From assembly GCF_015709515.1 (NCBI RefSeq), contig NZ_JADNQZ010000058.1, positions 124,001 through 188,000 on the forward strand: DNA of 64,000 nucleotides, given 5' to 3'. The stretch is from Methylocystis sp. H62. GTDB lineage: Bacteria > Pseudomonadota > Alphaproteobacteria > Rhizobiales > Beijerinckiaceae. Positions within the stretch are counted from its first letter, which is position 1; each line of letters opens with the position of its first letter. The notes beneath the pieces were generated by a model. It worked only from the letters and a program-made list of their open reading frames with translations. It was not told the origin of the DNA and made no database searches. Of this stretch, positions 54,080 through 63,522 are shown piece by piece. The position numbers and the translations under genes are program-made.

Positions 54080-55916
54080 TTTTCTTCACCGTTGCTGGTT
54101 CTGCGCCGCCGACCGCGGCCATGCTTAACGGCGCGCCAAGTCGCGCGATCGTTTCGATTCTTGCCGGACCGCCGGTTGCGCCGCGGTTACGGCAGTCGAG
54201 CGGCAGGCGCACGCAAACCGCCGTGCCGGCCCGTGGTCCGCTTTCGATGGTGATCGAACCGCCGTGCAGCCCCACGAGTCCCCGCACCACGGAAAGTCCG
54301 AGCCCCGTCCCCTCTTGCCCGTGTTCAAGCGACGGGCGCACCTGAAAAAAAGGATCGCCGAGCCGCGCGAGATCGCCTGCGGCGATGCCCACGCCATCAT
54401 CCGTGACCGTGACGACGATTTGATTTCCTTCGGCCTGAAGCGACAGCTTGACCGTGCCGCCGCGCGGCGTGAATTTCACTGCGTTAGAGAGCAGGTTGAT
54501 CAGGATCTGCCTGCAGCCGCGCTTGTCGGCGACGATCTCGGCAAGGCTTTCGGCATATTCGCGCGCGAGCGTCACGCCGGACTGATCGGCCTTCAGCTGC
54601 ATCATATCGCAGCACTGATCGGCGAGCGTCGGCAGGGCGAAGGACTCAGCCGCCATTTCCATGGCGCCCGATTCGATCTTGGACATGTCCAGGATGGAGT
54701 TGACGATCTCGAGCAGATGGTGGCCGGAGTCGCTGATGATTGACGCATATTCCCGCTGTTTGGCGGGTTCGGAAGGCGCAATCTCGTCGGTCGCCAACAT
54801 TTGTGAGAAGCCGATGATGGCGTTGAGCGGCGTGCGCAGCTCATGGCTGACATTGGCGAGAAGGCGCACATTGCTGGTTGCCGCGCGCTCGGCCGCCGCG
54901 TGAGCCGCCGCAAGCGCGATATCGGCTTCGAGCGTGGCGTTTACGTCTCGCAGGGCGCAGACGACCGCCTCCGCTGCGCATTCCTCGTGGTTTGATTGAG
55001 CGCGGCGCATGCGCGCCTCGAAAGAGTTGAAAACGGGCGCGACGAATTCGCTGGAAGCATTGCTTGCAACGCCAACCTGAACGCGAACGGCTGCGGTCGC
55101 CACCGCCTTGCCGTCGACGGCGTCGGAGACCGCCTTGAGGAAGCTCGGTCGGTCGGCGACGTGAATACGCTGGAAGAATTCGCGGCCGATCAGATCGCGC
55201 TTGAGATCAAAGACGTGGTGCCCGTCGCCCAGGACCGCGTTGACGACGCCGGCGCGATCGAGGTGCAGCAGGATGTCGCCAACGGCGCCTGTCAGGAGCA
55301 TGAGGTCGCGGTCGTTGCGCGCTTCGGCGCGGGCGCGAGCCTGCTCGACCCGGACAGCGCCGAAGACGAGAGCGGCGATATAGAGAAACAGCGGCGCTCC
55401 GAGAAGCATGGCCGTCGTTGCATGTTCCGTCAGCAGTTCGTGCGGCGCCCGCAGATTGAGACCGGCTGTCAGCGCAAGGGCGGCGATGGCGACCACTTCT
55501 ATGACGATGACCGCGCCGACGTCGGGCGTCAGGGCCGCCTCTATGAGCGCAACGAGCAGCAGCGCGATTGAAAAGGCGTCGTAGCCCGGCGTCAGCGCGT
55601 GGATGGCCGTCGCCATCGCCAGCCAGCCGCCGATCGAGAGGCTCCGCGCAAGGCGCAAATCGCCCGCGCGGGACAACACGATGACCGAGGCGAGAGGGAT
55701 CTGCGCAAGCAGGAAAAGGACGCAGTCGCTTGTCGTCGGCGCGCCATGGAAGAATAGAAACAGCGGCGCCGAGAGCAGGACGCAGGCGGCGACGACGAGC
55801 CGAGCGATGATGAACGCCCGATGACGCGCCTCTTCCACCGGTCGTCCGGCGACCCGCTCATGCAAGGCGGCGTCCACGCAAGACGGGTAGTGGCTGTCCT
55901 CGGCGATGCTACTCAA
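54072..55916 (-). CDS. membrane sensor histidine kinase (HisKA/HATPase, PAS-like)
   Basis: The 614-residue kinase has an N-terminal membrane part with about six helices (residues about 30-200), then a PAS-like segment (LLHLDRAGVVNAVLGDGHHVF). The catalytic core follows: H box NVSHELRTPLNAIIGFSQM, N box INLLSNAVKFT, G1 DDGVGIAAGD, F box FFQV and G2 GTGLGLSVVRG. No receiver domain or adjacent response regulator is present, so its partner is elsewhere. TTG 55916 has AAGGAG upstream; I see no better ATG. It leads the minus-strand kinase / peptidoglycan-binding / DUF1491 group. Confidence 0.9.
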   Translation of the reverse strand: MSSIAEDSHYPSCVDAALHERVAGRPVEEARHRAFIIARLVVAACVLLSAPLFLFFHGAPTTSDCVLFLLAQIPLASVIVLSRAGDLRLARSLSIGGWLAMATAIHALTPGYDAFSIALLLVALIEAALTPDVGAVIVIEVVAIAALALTAGLNLRAPHELLTEHATTAMLLGAPLFLYIAALVFGAVRVEQARARAEARNDRDLMLLTGAVGDILLHLDRAGVVNAVLGDGHHVFDLKRDLIGREFFQRIHVADRPSFLKAVSDAVDGKAVATAAVRVQVGVASNASSEFVAPVFNSFEARMRRAQSNHEECAAEAVVCALRDVNATLEADIALAAAHAAAERAATSNVRLLANVSHELRTPLNAIIGFSQMLATDEIAPSEPAKQREYASIISDSGHHLLEIVNSILDMSKIESGAMEMAAESFALPTLADQCCDMMQLKADQSGVTLAREYAESLAEIVADKRGCRQILINLLSNAVKFTPRGGTVKLSLQAEGNQIVVTVTDDGVGIAAGDLARLGDPFFQVRPSLEHGQEGTGLGLSVVRGLVGLHGGSITIESGPRAGTAVCVRLPLDCRNRGATGGPARIETIARLGAPLSMAAVGGAEPATVKKIA

Positions 55917-56117
55917 GGCGTACGCTCCTTATCGGCAACAGCGATAGCAGGGCGTCCTTAAGCAGCCGCTAAGCCGATGCGAAAGCTTCAACAGCTACTC
56001 GGCGACGCGTCGACATGGTTTGCAGTTTATTGCCGTGACTTCAGGGAAAAATCGAAGGCGCGTTTACGAAGGCTCAACCCCGCCGCGCCATCACTTACAA
56101 GAAAACCGCTTTCGCGG

Positions 56118-56414
56118 ATGGAGACGAGTTTGGTTTTTCTCGCCAAATGCGCGATTTGCATTCTTCTCGTCTGCGTCGCCCTGCAATGGCGCGCGGATCA
56201 CGCGCCTGTTGCGCCGAAAAGCGCAGCCCTCCGCGCTTCATCGCCGCTGCACGCGGCTGGCTTCGTACAGGTCGCTATCGAGAAAGCGTCCGCGCTGATT
56301 CACGCCGGCGGCGACGCGCTCGCCGGCGCCGCGCGCGATAAATGTCTGGCGGCGCCGCGCGACTGCCTCTCGGCGGCGCAGCGCGTGCAGTCCGCCGCCG
56401 GTCGCGCGCAGTAA
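56118..56414 (+). CDS. small membrane-anchored hypothetical protein (98 aa)
   Basis: The 98-residue protein from ATG 56118 (METSLVFLAKCAICILLVCVALQW) has an N-terminal membrane helix and an Ala-rich soluble tail. The tail contains CLAAPRDCLSAA, a Cys pair reminiscent of the DUF5330-type small proteins of Rhizobiales; this resemblance is tentative. A longer opening from ATG 55977 lies in the same frame. The single helix and periplasmic Cys pair suggest envelope location. Confidence 0.5.
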   Translation: METSLVFLAKCAICILLVCVALQWRADHAPVAPKSAALRASSPLHAAGFVQVAIEKASALIHAGGDALAGAARDKCLAAPRDCLSAAQRVQSAAGRAQ

Positions 56415-56609
56415 CAGCAAATCCACGAGGGCGCAGTGTGCAATAGCTGCGCCGCTGCGCCGGTTTTGCAGAATCAGTTTTTTGACACTAAACATGGTCG
56501 CGCTTGGCGCGCGATTTTGAGGCCGAACCGCCACCGAGGCCATTCCGTTTTTGCTCGCGCGCGACCCGTTCGCACATCGCGAGCCATCCTCTCCCTAAAG
56601 GAGGCGGCC

Positions 56610-57203
56610 ATGTCCGAAGAAACTTCATCGCAACCCGAAGATACGGTTTCCCGCTCCGAACTGACCAATCTGCAGGAGCAGATCAAAGCGACGCGCATGG
56701 AGCGCGACCGGCAGATTTTCGAGAAGTCCGAGATCGTCGCGAAGGCGAACGCCTACGCCAAGGAGCGCGACGATGTTCGCGACAGCCTGGCGGCGATGAC
56801 CGCGGAGCGCGACCGCCTCGCCGCGGAGAACGCCGGGGCGTCGGCGAAAGCGCTTGAGACGTCTCGGCAGCTCGAAGCCGCCAATCGCCGGGCCGACGAG
56901 GCTGCGGCGGAGGTCGTGCGGCTGCGCCACGCGATCGCCACCGCGCCGTCATCCGATCCCGCCGTCGTGCTGTGGAGCCTCATCTCGGAAAAGACCAGGG
57001 ATGGCGTCGCCTGGGTAAGAGGCAAGATTCCCGCCGACAGCGCGGCTTTGCCCTGGTTCGACAAGACAGTCTCGCTCGTGACCCAGGTCGGCTGCATGGC
57101 CGTGCGGGCGACGGACGCCTTCATTCGCTGGGCCGTGCCCAAAGCCATTGAGCTTTTTAACAAGGGCAAGGCGGAGCTCGAGGCGCGGATGGAGAAGAAG
57201 TAG
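56610..57203 (+). CDS. coiled-coil hypothetical protein (197 aa)
   Basis: The 197-residue protein has a strong AAGGAGG ribosome-binding site seven bases before ATG 56610. Residues about 15-110 form a heptad-rich coiled coil ([44 protein letters not shown]). After a break ([15 protein letters not shown]) a helical C-terminal segment ([38 protein letters not shown]) follows. No membrane helix or signal peptide. I do not know its family. Confidence 0.75.
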   Translation: MSEETSSQPEDTVSRSELTNLQEQIKATRMERDRQIFEKSEIVAKANAYAKERDDVRDSLAAMTAERDRLAAENAGASAKALETSRQLEAANRRADEAAAEVVRLRHAIATAPSSDPAVVLWSLISEKTRDGVAWVRGKIPADSAALPWFDKTVSLVTQVGCMAVRATDAFIRWAVPKAIELFNKGKAELEARMEKK

Positions 57204-57316
57204 CCTTCCAGAAGGCTCCGGCGCGCGCCCTGGGCGCCCGCCTGGGAATGAAATGGCGCTGGGCGCGGGCTGACGCGCCCTTTCATTCCTTGGCGGGCGC
57301 TGCTATCCCCGCGCAC

Positions 57317-59122
57317 ATGACCGCCCACAAGATCGAAAACATCCGCAATTTCTCGATTGTCGCGCATATCGACCACGGCAAGTCGACCCTGGCCGACAGG
57401 CTCATTCAGGAGACCGGGACGGTCGCCGCGCGCGACATGGTCGAGCAAGTGCTCGATTCGATGGATATCGAGCGCGAGCGCGGCATCACGATCAAGGCGC
57501 AGACGGTGCGCCTGAACTACAAGGCCAAGGACGGCAAGGATTACGTCCTCAATCTGATGGACACGCCCGGCCACGTCGATTTCGCCTATGAGGTGTCCCG
57601 CTCGCTGAAGGCCTGCGAAGGCTCGCTGCTTGTCGTTGACGCCTCCCAGGGAGTCGAAGCGCAGACGCTCGCCAATGTCTATCAGGCCATCGACGCCGGC
57701 CATGAGATCGTTCCCGTCCTCAATAAGATCGATCTGCCGGCGGCCGAGCCCGACCGCATCAAGGAGCAGATCGAGGAGGTGATCGGGCTCGACGCCTCGG
57801 GTGCGGTGCTCATTTCGGCCAAGACCGGCATCGGCATTCCCGACGTGCTCGAGGCGATCGTCACGCGCCTGCCGCCGCCAAAAGGCGACGAGAAGGCGCC
57901 TTTGAAGGCGCTGCTCGTCGACAGCTGGTATGACGCCTATCTCGGCGTCGTCGTGCTGGTGCGAATCTTCGATGGAACCCTGAAGACGGGCCAGAAGATC
58001 AAGATGATGGCGGCCGACGCCCATTACGAAGTGGACAAGATCGGCGTCTTTCGTCCCAAAATGCAGGATGTCGCGGCGCTTGGTCCCGGCGAAGTCGGCT
58101 TCATCACGGCGCAGATCAAGCAGGTGGCGGATACCCGCGTCGGCGACACGATCACCGACGACAAGAAGCCGACCGCCGAGGCGCTGCCGGGCTTCAAGCC
58201 GGCGCAGCCCGTGGTGTTCTGCGGATTGTTCCCCGTGGACGCCGCCGATTTCGAGGATTTGCGCGCGGCGATCGGCAAGCTGCGCCTGAACGACGCCAGC
58301 TTCTCTTATGAGATGGAGACTTCCGCAGCACTCGGCTTCGGCTTCCGCTGCGGTTTTCTGGGCCTGCTGCATCTCGAAATCATTCAGGAACGGCTGCAGC
58401 GCGAATTCGATCTCGATCTCATCGCGACCGCGCCATCGGTCATCTACAAGATCAGCATGACCAACGGCGACGAGATCGAGCTGCACAACCCCGCCGACAT
58501 GCCCGACGTCGTGAAGATCGAGGAGATCAACGAACCCTGGATCAGGGCGACGATCCTGACGCCCGACGACTATCTCGGCTCGGTGCTGAAACTCTGTCAG
58601 GACCGGCGCGGCGTGCAGGTCGATCTCAACTATGTCGGCAAGCGCGCCATGGCGGTCTATGATCTGCCGCTCAACGAGGTGGTGTTCGATTTCTATGACC
58701 GGCTGAAGTCGATCTCGAAGGGCTATGCGTCCTTCGATTATCAGATCACCGACTATCGCGCCGGCGATCTCGTGAAGATGAGCATCCTCGTTAACGCCGA
58801 GCCGGTCGACGCGCTTTCGATGCTCGTGCATCGCACGCGCGCCGACGGACGCGGCCGGCAGATGTGCGAGAAATTAAAGGAACTCATTCCGCCGCATATG
58901 TTCCAGGTGCCGATTCAGGCGGCGATCGGCGGCAAGATCATCGCGCGCGAAACGGTGCGCGCCTTCCGCAAAGACGTGACCGCGAAATGTTACGGCGGCG
59001 ACGTTAGCCGCAAGCGCAAGCTCCTGGAGAAGCAGAAGGAAGGCAAGAAGAAGATGCGCCAGTTCGGCCGCGTCGAGATTCCGCAGGAGGCCTTCATCGC
59101 CGCGCTGAAAATGGAGGAGTAG
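57317..59122 (+). CDS. lepA: elongation factor 4 (LepA GTPase)
   Basis: The 601-residue ribosomal back-translocase has GTPase motifs G1 [10 protein letters not shown]2 RGITIKAQ, G3 DTPGHVDF and G4 [11 protein letters not shown]. These are followed by domains II and III, the EF-G-like domain V and the LepA C-terminal domain ([41 protein letters not shown]). The start is ATG 57317 ([14 protein letters not shown]), the family's usual N-terminus; the longer opening to 57248 is unlikely. Confidence 0.96.
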   Translation: MTAHKIENIRNFSIVAHIDHGKSTLADRLIQETGTVAARDMVEQVLDSMDIERERGITIKAQTVRLNYKAKDGKDYVLNLMDTPGHVDFAYEVSRSLKACEGSLLVVDASQGVEAQTLANVYQAIDAGHEIVPVLNKIDLPAAEPDRIKEQIEEVIGLDASGAVLISAKTGIGIPDVLEAIVTRLPPPKGDEKAPLKALLVDSWYDAYLGVVVLVRIFDGTLKTGQKIKMMAADAHYEVDKIGVFRPKMQDVAALGPGEVGFITAQIKQVADTRVGDTITDDKKPTAEALPGFKPAQPVVFCGLFPVDAADFEDLRAAIGKLRLNDASFSYEMETSAALGFGFRCGFLGLLHLEIIQERLQREFDLDLIATAPSVIYKISMTNGDEIELHNPADMPDVVKIEEINEPWIRATILTPDDYLGSVLKLCQDRRGVQVDLNYVGKRAMAVYDLPLNEVVFDFYDRLKSISKGYASFDYQITDYRAGDLVKMSILVNAEPVDALSMLVHRTRADGRGRQMCEKLKELIPPHMFQVPIQAAIGGKIIARETVRAFRKDVTAKCYGGDVSRKRKLLEKQKEGKKKMRQFGRVEIPQEAFIAALKMEE

Positions 59123-59164
59123 GGGATATTCTATGCATTGACTGCAACTTAGGGTTTTTCTGAA

Positions 59165-59785
59165 ATGACCGTTCCCGATACAGGAGCTCTTACCGCGTTG
59201 GAAGAGGATTTGGCAGGGATGTTCGAAGAACTCGCCCTGCTGCAGTCGCGGATTCGTTACCGTCTGATATCCCATGCAGACGGCAAGAATCTAAAGGGAA
59301 ATGAGTTGGTTGGTTGGTTAGGCGAAATATACGGAAAGAAGCTTTACAGCGGCACCTTGGTGAGTGACCGTGAAGAGCATGATTTCACGACCGACGATGG
59401 CTGGAAGGTTTCGGTCAAAACTCGGAGGGGCGGGAACCGCGGGTGGAACCGAAGTAGCGCGATTCCAAAGGTTGAGGGCGAGAACTGTCCCACACACCTG
59501 CTCTTTGTCCATCTGGATACCAACTATTGCGTAGCTAGAATGTGGCTATTCGATTGGGGAGAATTGAAGGCTACAGGGAGGTTCCAGCAGCATATCGTTC
59601 GCGGAGAGCCACGCTCATATATTTTCTCCCTTAGGGAAGAAAGCGATCATAAATATCTAGTATACGAACGTCCGCCGCGCACTGCCATGGCCGACGCTGT
59701 CGACCAAACGGCTAGGCTTCTTAAGAGCCCCCGCAATGCTGAGCGCCTATTGGCAGCGGTTCGCGAACTCGAAAACGATAAGTAA
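59165..59785 (+). CDS. hypothetical protein resembling a PD-(D/E)XK nuclease, lower GC
   Basis: The 206-residue protein has an E-x(n)-D-x(n)-xVK pattern. GNELVGWLGEIYGKK (Glu in an N-terminal helix) is followed by EHDFTTDDGWKVSVKTRRG, where D and VSVK lie on neighbouring strands. This is the core of many restriction-endonuclease-like folds. N-terminal residues (EEDLAGMFEELALLQSRIRY) form a helical segment. Base composition is visibly lower in GC and codons are more varied than in the flanking genes. It stands alone between lepA and the convergent EamA gene; there is no methylase or partner nearby. Nuclease activity is inference. Confidence 0.6.
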   Translation: MTVPDTGALTALEEDLAGMFEELALLQSRIRYRLISHADGKNLKGNELVGWLGEIYGKKLYSGTLVSDREEHDFTTDDGWKVSVKTRRGGNRGWNRSSAIPKVEGENCPTHLLFVHLDTNYCVARMWLFDWGELKATGRFQQHIVRGEPRSYIFSLREESDHKYLVYERPPRTAMADAVDQTARLLKSPRNAERLLAAVRELENDK

Positions 59786-59787
59786 CT

Positions 59788-60690
59788 TCACTCCCTTGCC
59801 AGCGCGATCATCACGGCGCCCACGAGCATCACCGCCGCGCCGAGTAGTCTGCCGCTCGACTCCTCCTTCAGCACACGTCCGCTCGCGAGCACGGTAAAGA
59901 GCGCCGACAATCGCTTGATGGCGATCACGTAAGGCGTGAACAGCACGGTGAGCGCCCACATCTGCAACGTGTTGCCAAAGGCCATCGCCGAACCCGCGCC
60001 GATGGCGTAACGCAAATCGAACGCGCTTGGCGCGGCGCGCCGCCCGGCAAGCCAGTAGAGCAGGGCGCAAAACGCGATGACGATCGTCACCGCCGCGATC
60101 CAGATCAGCGGCGTCGACGCCCGGACGCCGAGCTTGTCAATATTGGCGGTGACGCTCCAGATCACGGCGGTGCCGATCATCATCCGCGCGCCCTTGTCGC
60201 GCGCGAAGACATGGAAGTTGAAGCGGCGTCCGCTTTCCTTGTCGGCGTCGAGCAGTCCGACGCCGAGCACGGTGAACAGCACGCCGAAGACACCCATCGG
60301 CGGCGCGTGCTCGCCCGTCATGATCGGCGAGGTGAACAGCATCAGCACGGGCGTGAGCAGGACGAGCGGCGCGACCAGCGACGCGTCTGACAGTCGAAAG
60401 GCGCGGATGTACAGCACATAGGCGACGACGTTGAGCGCGCCCGACCAGGCCAGCAGAGTCCAGAAACCGGGCTGCGTCAGCGATGCGAGCGTTTCGCGCG
60501 GCGCGCTGAGAAGGCCCGGATAGAAGACGACACAAGCAAGGCTCAGCAGGACAGCGCCCGCGCACCATTGCGCGGCGAGAATGGCGCGATCGTCGGCCGT
60601 CCGCGTCGCGGCCTTGGTGCCGAGATCGGTGACGGATTGGCAAATGGCGGTGACGACCGAGGCGAAGAGAGCGAGAAGCGCGAGGTCCAT
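59788..60690 (-). CDS. EamA-family (drug/metabolite) transporter
   Basis: The 300-residue inner-membrane protein has about ten hydrophobic helices in two EamA repeats, e.g. FWTLLAWSGALNVVAYVLYIRAF, SLVAPLVLLTPVLMLFTSPIM, and the second-half equivalents AMAFGNTLQMWALTVLFTPYVIAIK and LGAAVMLVGAVMIALARE. The substrate cannot be told. It is convergent with the nuclease-like gene; the stops are two bases apart. Confidence 0.88.
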   Translation of the reverse strand: MDLALLALFASVVTAICQSVTDLGTKAATRTADDRAILAAQWCAGAVLLSLACVVFYPGLLSAPRETLASLTQPGFWTLLAWSGALNVVAYVLYIRAFRLSDASLVAPLVLLTPVLMLFTSPIMTGEHAPPMGVFGVLFTVLGVGLLDADKESGRRFNFHVFARDKGARMMIGTAVIWSVTANIDKLGVRASTPLIWIAAVTIVIAFCALLYWLAGRRAAPSAFDLRYAIGAGSAMAFGNTLQMWALTVLFTPYVIAIKRLSALFTVLASGRVLKEESSGRLLGAAVMLVGAVMIALARE

Positions 60691-60758
60691 GGCGCGCTAT
60701 AGCGCATGATCCGCGAGAGTGGGAGTTGGCTTTGCCTGAGAAATCGAGTTGCGCGTGG

Positions 60759-60900
60759 CCACCCTCTCCCAAGGGGAGAGGGTCGGCCCGGAGGGCCGGG
60801 GTGAGGGGAAAGAGTCTCAGGTTTTTTTCCGCATAGACGAACGGCGTCGTAACCCCTCACCCGGCCGCTTCGCGTCCACCCTCTCCCGATGGGAGAGGGT
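60759..60900. repeat. dispersed palindromic repeat, family C, inverted pair
   Basis: CCACCCTCTCCCAAGGGGAG ending GGGGTGAGGGG (60759-60808) is faced by CCCCTCACCCGGCCGCTTCG...CCCTCTCCCGATGGGAGAGGGT (60853-60900). Each arm folds as CCCTCTCCC/GGGAGAGGG, and the CCCCTCACC/GGTGAGGGG ends pair across the two. It sits between the divergently placed EamA start and the methyltransferase stop. No gene is seen in the interval 60691-60936. Confidence 0.88.
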
Positions 60901-60936
60901 TGCGCGCCCCGTCTTGAAAGAGAAGCGCGCGTCGCC

Positions 60937-61683
60937 TCACCCGCCCGGCTTCGCCGCCGTCACCAGCGTGTCCACGCCATCGCGAAATTCGACGGTGACC
61001 GGCGCGAAGCCCGCGGCGCGCAACTGCTCGAGCGCCGGCTCGAAATACATGATGTGCAGTGAGGATTCGTCGCTCAGGAGGTGCACGATCCAGTCTTCGA
61101 GCAGATCGAGTCGGTTCATCTTCGTGAAAATCTTGAACCAACCCCGCACCACGGCTTGGGTATCGGCAAGATGCGCCGCTGGGTCGTCCATCGCGTAGCG
61201 GTCGCCGTTGATGAAAATTCCGCCCGGCTTCAGGACGCGGAAAATCTCCGAGATTGCCTCCTTACGATAGTCGTCAGGGAAGTTATGGATCGCGTAATTC
61301 GAAATGACGACATCCTTGCGCGCATCGGGCAGCGCGCGGAGCGCCGTCAGCGCATCGGCTTCGATAAATTCGACGCGGCCCACCAGGGCGTAATCGGCGA
61401 GATTGGTTCGCGCCTGATCGAGCATTTCGCCGGCGCTGTCGATCGCGGTGAGCTTCAGGTCGTCCCGCGCCGAGAGCGCCGCCAGCGTGCTGATCCCCGT
61501 TCCGCAGCCGATCTCGAAGCCTTCGATCGGCCCGGCGTCGGAACGCCATTGCGCGATTCGATCGCCGATCTTTTTGGCGAGCGTGGCGGCGTTTGGACAC
61601 ATCAGCCGCAGCACGTCATATTCGGCCGCAATGGGCCCGGTGAATGGATTCTCTTGAAGCGCGGACATGCGGCTTTTTTTCAT
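60937..61683 (-). CDS. class I SAM-dependent methyltransferase
   Basis: The 248-residue enzyme has the SAM motif GFEIGCGTGISTL (near residue 58), LTAIDSAGEMLDQAR, a motif IV region KDVVISNYAIHNFP and LKPGGIFINGDRY. The Methyltransf_12/25-type fold is clear; the acceptor is unknown. ATG 61683 (MKKSRMSALQENPF) is used; ATG 61668 is equally possible. Confidence 0.85.
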   Translation of the reverse strand: MKKSRMSALQENPFTGPIAAEYDVLRLMCPNAATLAKKIGDRIAQWRSDAGPIEGFEIGCGTGISTLAALSARDDLKLTAIDSAGEMLDQARTNLADYALVGRVEFIEADALTALRALPDARKDVVISNYAIHNFPDDYRKEAISEIFRVLKPGGIFINGDRYAMDDPAAHLADTQAVVRGWFKIFTKMNRLDLLEDWIVHLLSDESSLHIMYFEPALEQLRAAGFAPVTVEFRDGVDTLVTAAKPGG

Positions 61684-61762
61684 ATCGCGACAGGCCTCGC
61701 AAGGCCGGCTTTTCTTGAGGGCGCTTTTCTTGCCGGGGCCGCCATGTTAGCGAAACTCCAGC

Positions 61763-63082
61763 ATGTCCGAGAAAGCTATGACGCAGGCATTACGCAGCGC
61801 GCCGCAGGCAGGCGGCGTAGACGCGACGCTGAGCGACTCATTTATCGCGCTCGGGCGCGCCGCGCGCGCAGCGGCGCGGGCGGCGGCGCTCGCCTCCACC
61901 GACGCCAAGAACAAGGCGCTGCGCGCCGCGGCCGGTGAAATTCGCCGCCAGAGCAACGCCATACTCGCCGCCAATGCGCTCGACGTCGCTGACGCCACGG
62001 CGCGCGGAACGACGGCCTCTTTCCTCGATCGGCTGACGCTTGATCCCACCCAGGTCGAGGCGATCGCCCGTGGACTGGAGGAGATCGCCGATCTGCCGGA
62101 CCCCGTCGGCCGCGTTCTGGCGAGTTTCGATCGCCCGAATGGCCTGAAGATCGAGCGCGTCTCGACGCCGCTTGGCGTCATCGGCGTGATCTATGAAAGC
62201 CGGCCCAATGTCACCGCCGACGCCGGCGGCCTGTGTCTGAAGGCCGGCAACGCCGCGATCCTGCGCGGCGGCTCCGAGAGCTTGCGCTCGTCGGCCGCCA
62301 TTCACGCCTGCCTCGTCGCGGGGCTGACAGCCGCAGAGCTTCCCGAAGCGGCGATCTCGCTTGTCGCGACGGCGGATCGCGCCGCCGTTGGCGCGATGCT
62401 CGCGGGCCTCGACGGCAATATTGACGTGATCGTGCCGCGCGGCGGCAAGAGTCTTGTCGCCCGCGTGCAGCATGAGGCGCGCGTGCCGGTTTTCGCGCAT
62501 CTTGAAGGCATCGTGCATGTCTTCGTGCATAGGGACGCCGATCTCGACATGGCGAGGCGCGTGCTGCTGAACGCCAAGATGCGGCGCACCGGCATCTGCG
62601 GCGCGGCGGAGACGCTGCTCGTCGACAGGGCCTGCGCCGCGACCCACCTTCAGCCGCTCGTCGCGACGCTGATCGATTCAGGCTGTGAAGTGCGCGGCGA
62701 CGCAGCGACCCAAGCCGCCGACGCGCGGGTGAAGCCGGCGCGCGAAGACGACTGGCGCGCCGAATATCTCGACGCCATCATCGCGGCGCGCGTGGTCGAT
62801 GGATTAGAGGGCGCGATCGACCACATCGAGACCTATGGCTCGCATCACACCGATTGCATCATCACGCGCGACGCTGGCGCCGCGGCGCGCTTCATGAATG
62901 AAGTCGACTCGGCGATCGTGCTGCACAACGCCTCGACGCAATTCGCCGACGGCGGCGAATTCGGTTTTGGCGCCGAGATCGGCATCGCCACGGGCCGCAT
63001 GCATGCGCGCGGACCCGTCGGCGTCGAGCAGCTGACCTCGTTCAAATACCGCGTCTATGGCGACGGCCAGGTGCGGGGGTGA
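61763..63082 (+). CDS. proA: gamma-glutamyl phosphate reductase
   Basis: The 439-residue NADPH-dependent enzyme makes glutamate-5-semialdehyde in proline synthesis. Motifs are [41 protein letters not shown], the catalytic Cys in [13 protein letters not shown], and [12 protein letters not shown] near the C-terminus. ATG 61763 is used, with ATG 61778 as alternative. In Rhizobiales proA is usually followed by nadD; here a higBA module lies between. Confidence 0.95.
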   Translation: MSEKAMTQALRSAPQAGGVDATLSDSFIALGRAARAAARAAALASTDAKNKALRAAAGEIRRQSNAILAANALDVADATARGTTASFLDRLTLDPTQVEAIARGLEEIADLPDPVGRVLASFDRPNGLKIERVSTPLGVIGVIYESRPNVTADAGGLCLKAGNAAILRGGSESLRSSAAIHACLVAGLTAAELPEAAISLVATADRAAVGAMLAGLDGNIDVIVPRGGKSLVARVQHEARVPVFAHLEGIVHVFVHRDADLDMARRVLLNAKMRRTGICGAAETLLVDRACAATHLQPLVATLIDSGCEVRGDAATQAADARVKPAREDDWRAEYLDAIIAARVVDGLEGAIDHIETYGSHHTDCIITRDAGAAARFMNEVDSAIVLHNASTQFADGGEFGFGAEIGIATGRMHARGPVGVEQLTSFKYRVYGDGQVRG

Positions 63083-63219
63083 GTGGCGAAGCCAAATCTG
63101 AAGAGTGACTCTCCCGCGAGTGTGGGTCTTGAGGCGCTGAAAGGCGGCTCGGTCAGCATTTGATCAGAATTAATGACCAATGGCGCATTTGTTTTGTCTG
63201 GAGCGACTACCATGACTGA
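63083..63219 (+). pseudogene. degenerate higB toxin (truncated, frameshifted)
   Basis: Directly after the proA stop the +2 frame encodes the C-terminal part of a RelE/HigB toxin in two pieces. Frame one from GTG 63083 gives VAKPNLKSDSPASVGLEALKGG and then meets TGA at 63161. The conserved continuation RLGQHLIRINDQWRICFVWSD is in the frame shifted by two, 63144 onward. It ends YHD with the stop at 63217-63219, and the usual VEIVDYH-type stretch is shortened. The N-terminal half is missing altogether. It overlaps the start of the intact higA, the normal higBA arrangement. The toxin is surely inactive. Confidence 0.75.
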
Positions 63220-63505
63220 GCTGTTGCCCAACCCGACCCCGGGCGAAATTCTTGCCGAGGAATTTTTGAAGCCCATGGGACTGAGTCAGAATGCGCTCGC
63301 GCGCGCGATTCGCGTGCCGCCCCGTCGCATCAATGAGATCGTTCTCGGCAGGCGCGCGATCACCGCCGACACGGATTTGCGCCTGGCGCGATATTTCGGG
63401 GTTTCGGAAGGCTTCTTTCTTGGGCTGCAGGCGGACTATGACCTTATGGCCAGGCGCCGGCAGATCGGCTCCGAGCTCAGCGCGATTGAGCCGCGCGCCG
63501 CCTGA
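63212..63505 (+). CDS. higA: HigA-family addiction module antitoxin
   Basis: The 97-residue XRE-type protein has TPGEILAEEFLKPMGLSQNALARAIRVPPRRINEIVLGRRAITADTDLRLARYFGVSEGFFLGLQADYDL, the HigA signature with a helix-turn-helix over residues about 23-62. The start is ATG 63212, eight bases inside the decayed higB. All of the antitoxin appears intact although its toxin is broken. It may persist as a simple repressor. Confidence 0.93.
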   Translation: MTELLPNPTPGEILAEEFLKPMGLSQNALARAIRVPPRRINEIVLGRRAITADTDLRLARYFGVSEGFFLGLQADYDLMARRRQIGSELSAIEPRAA

Positions 63506-63522
63506 GAAGCTTGATCTAACCC

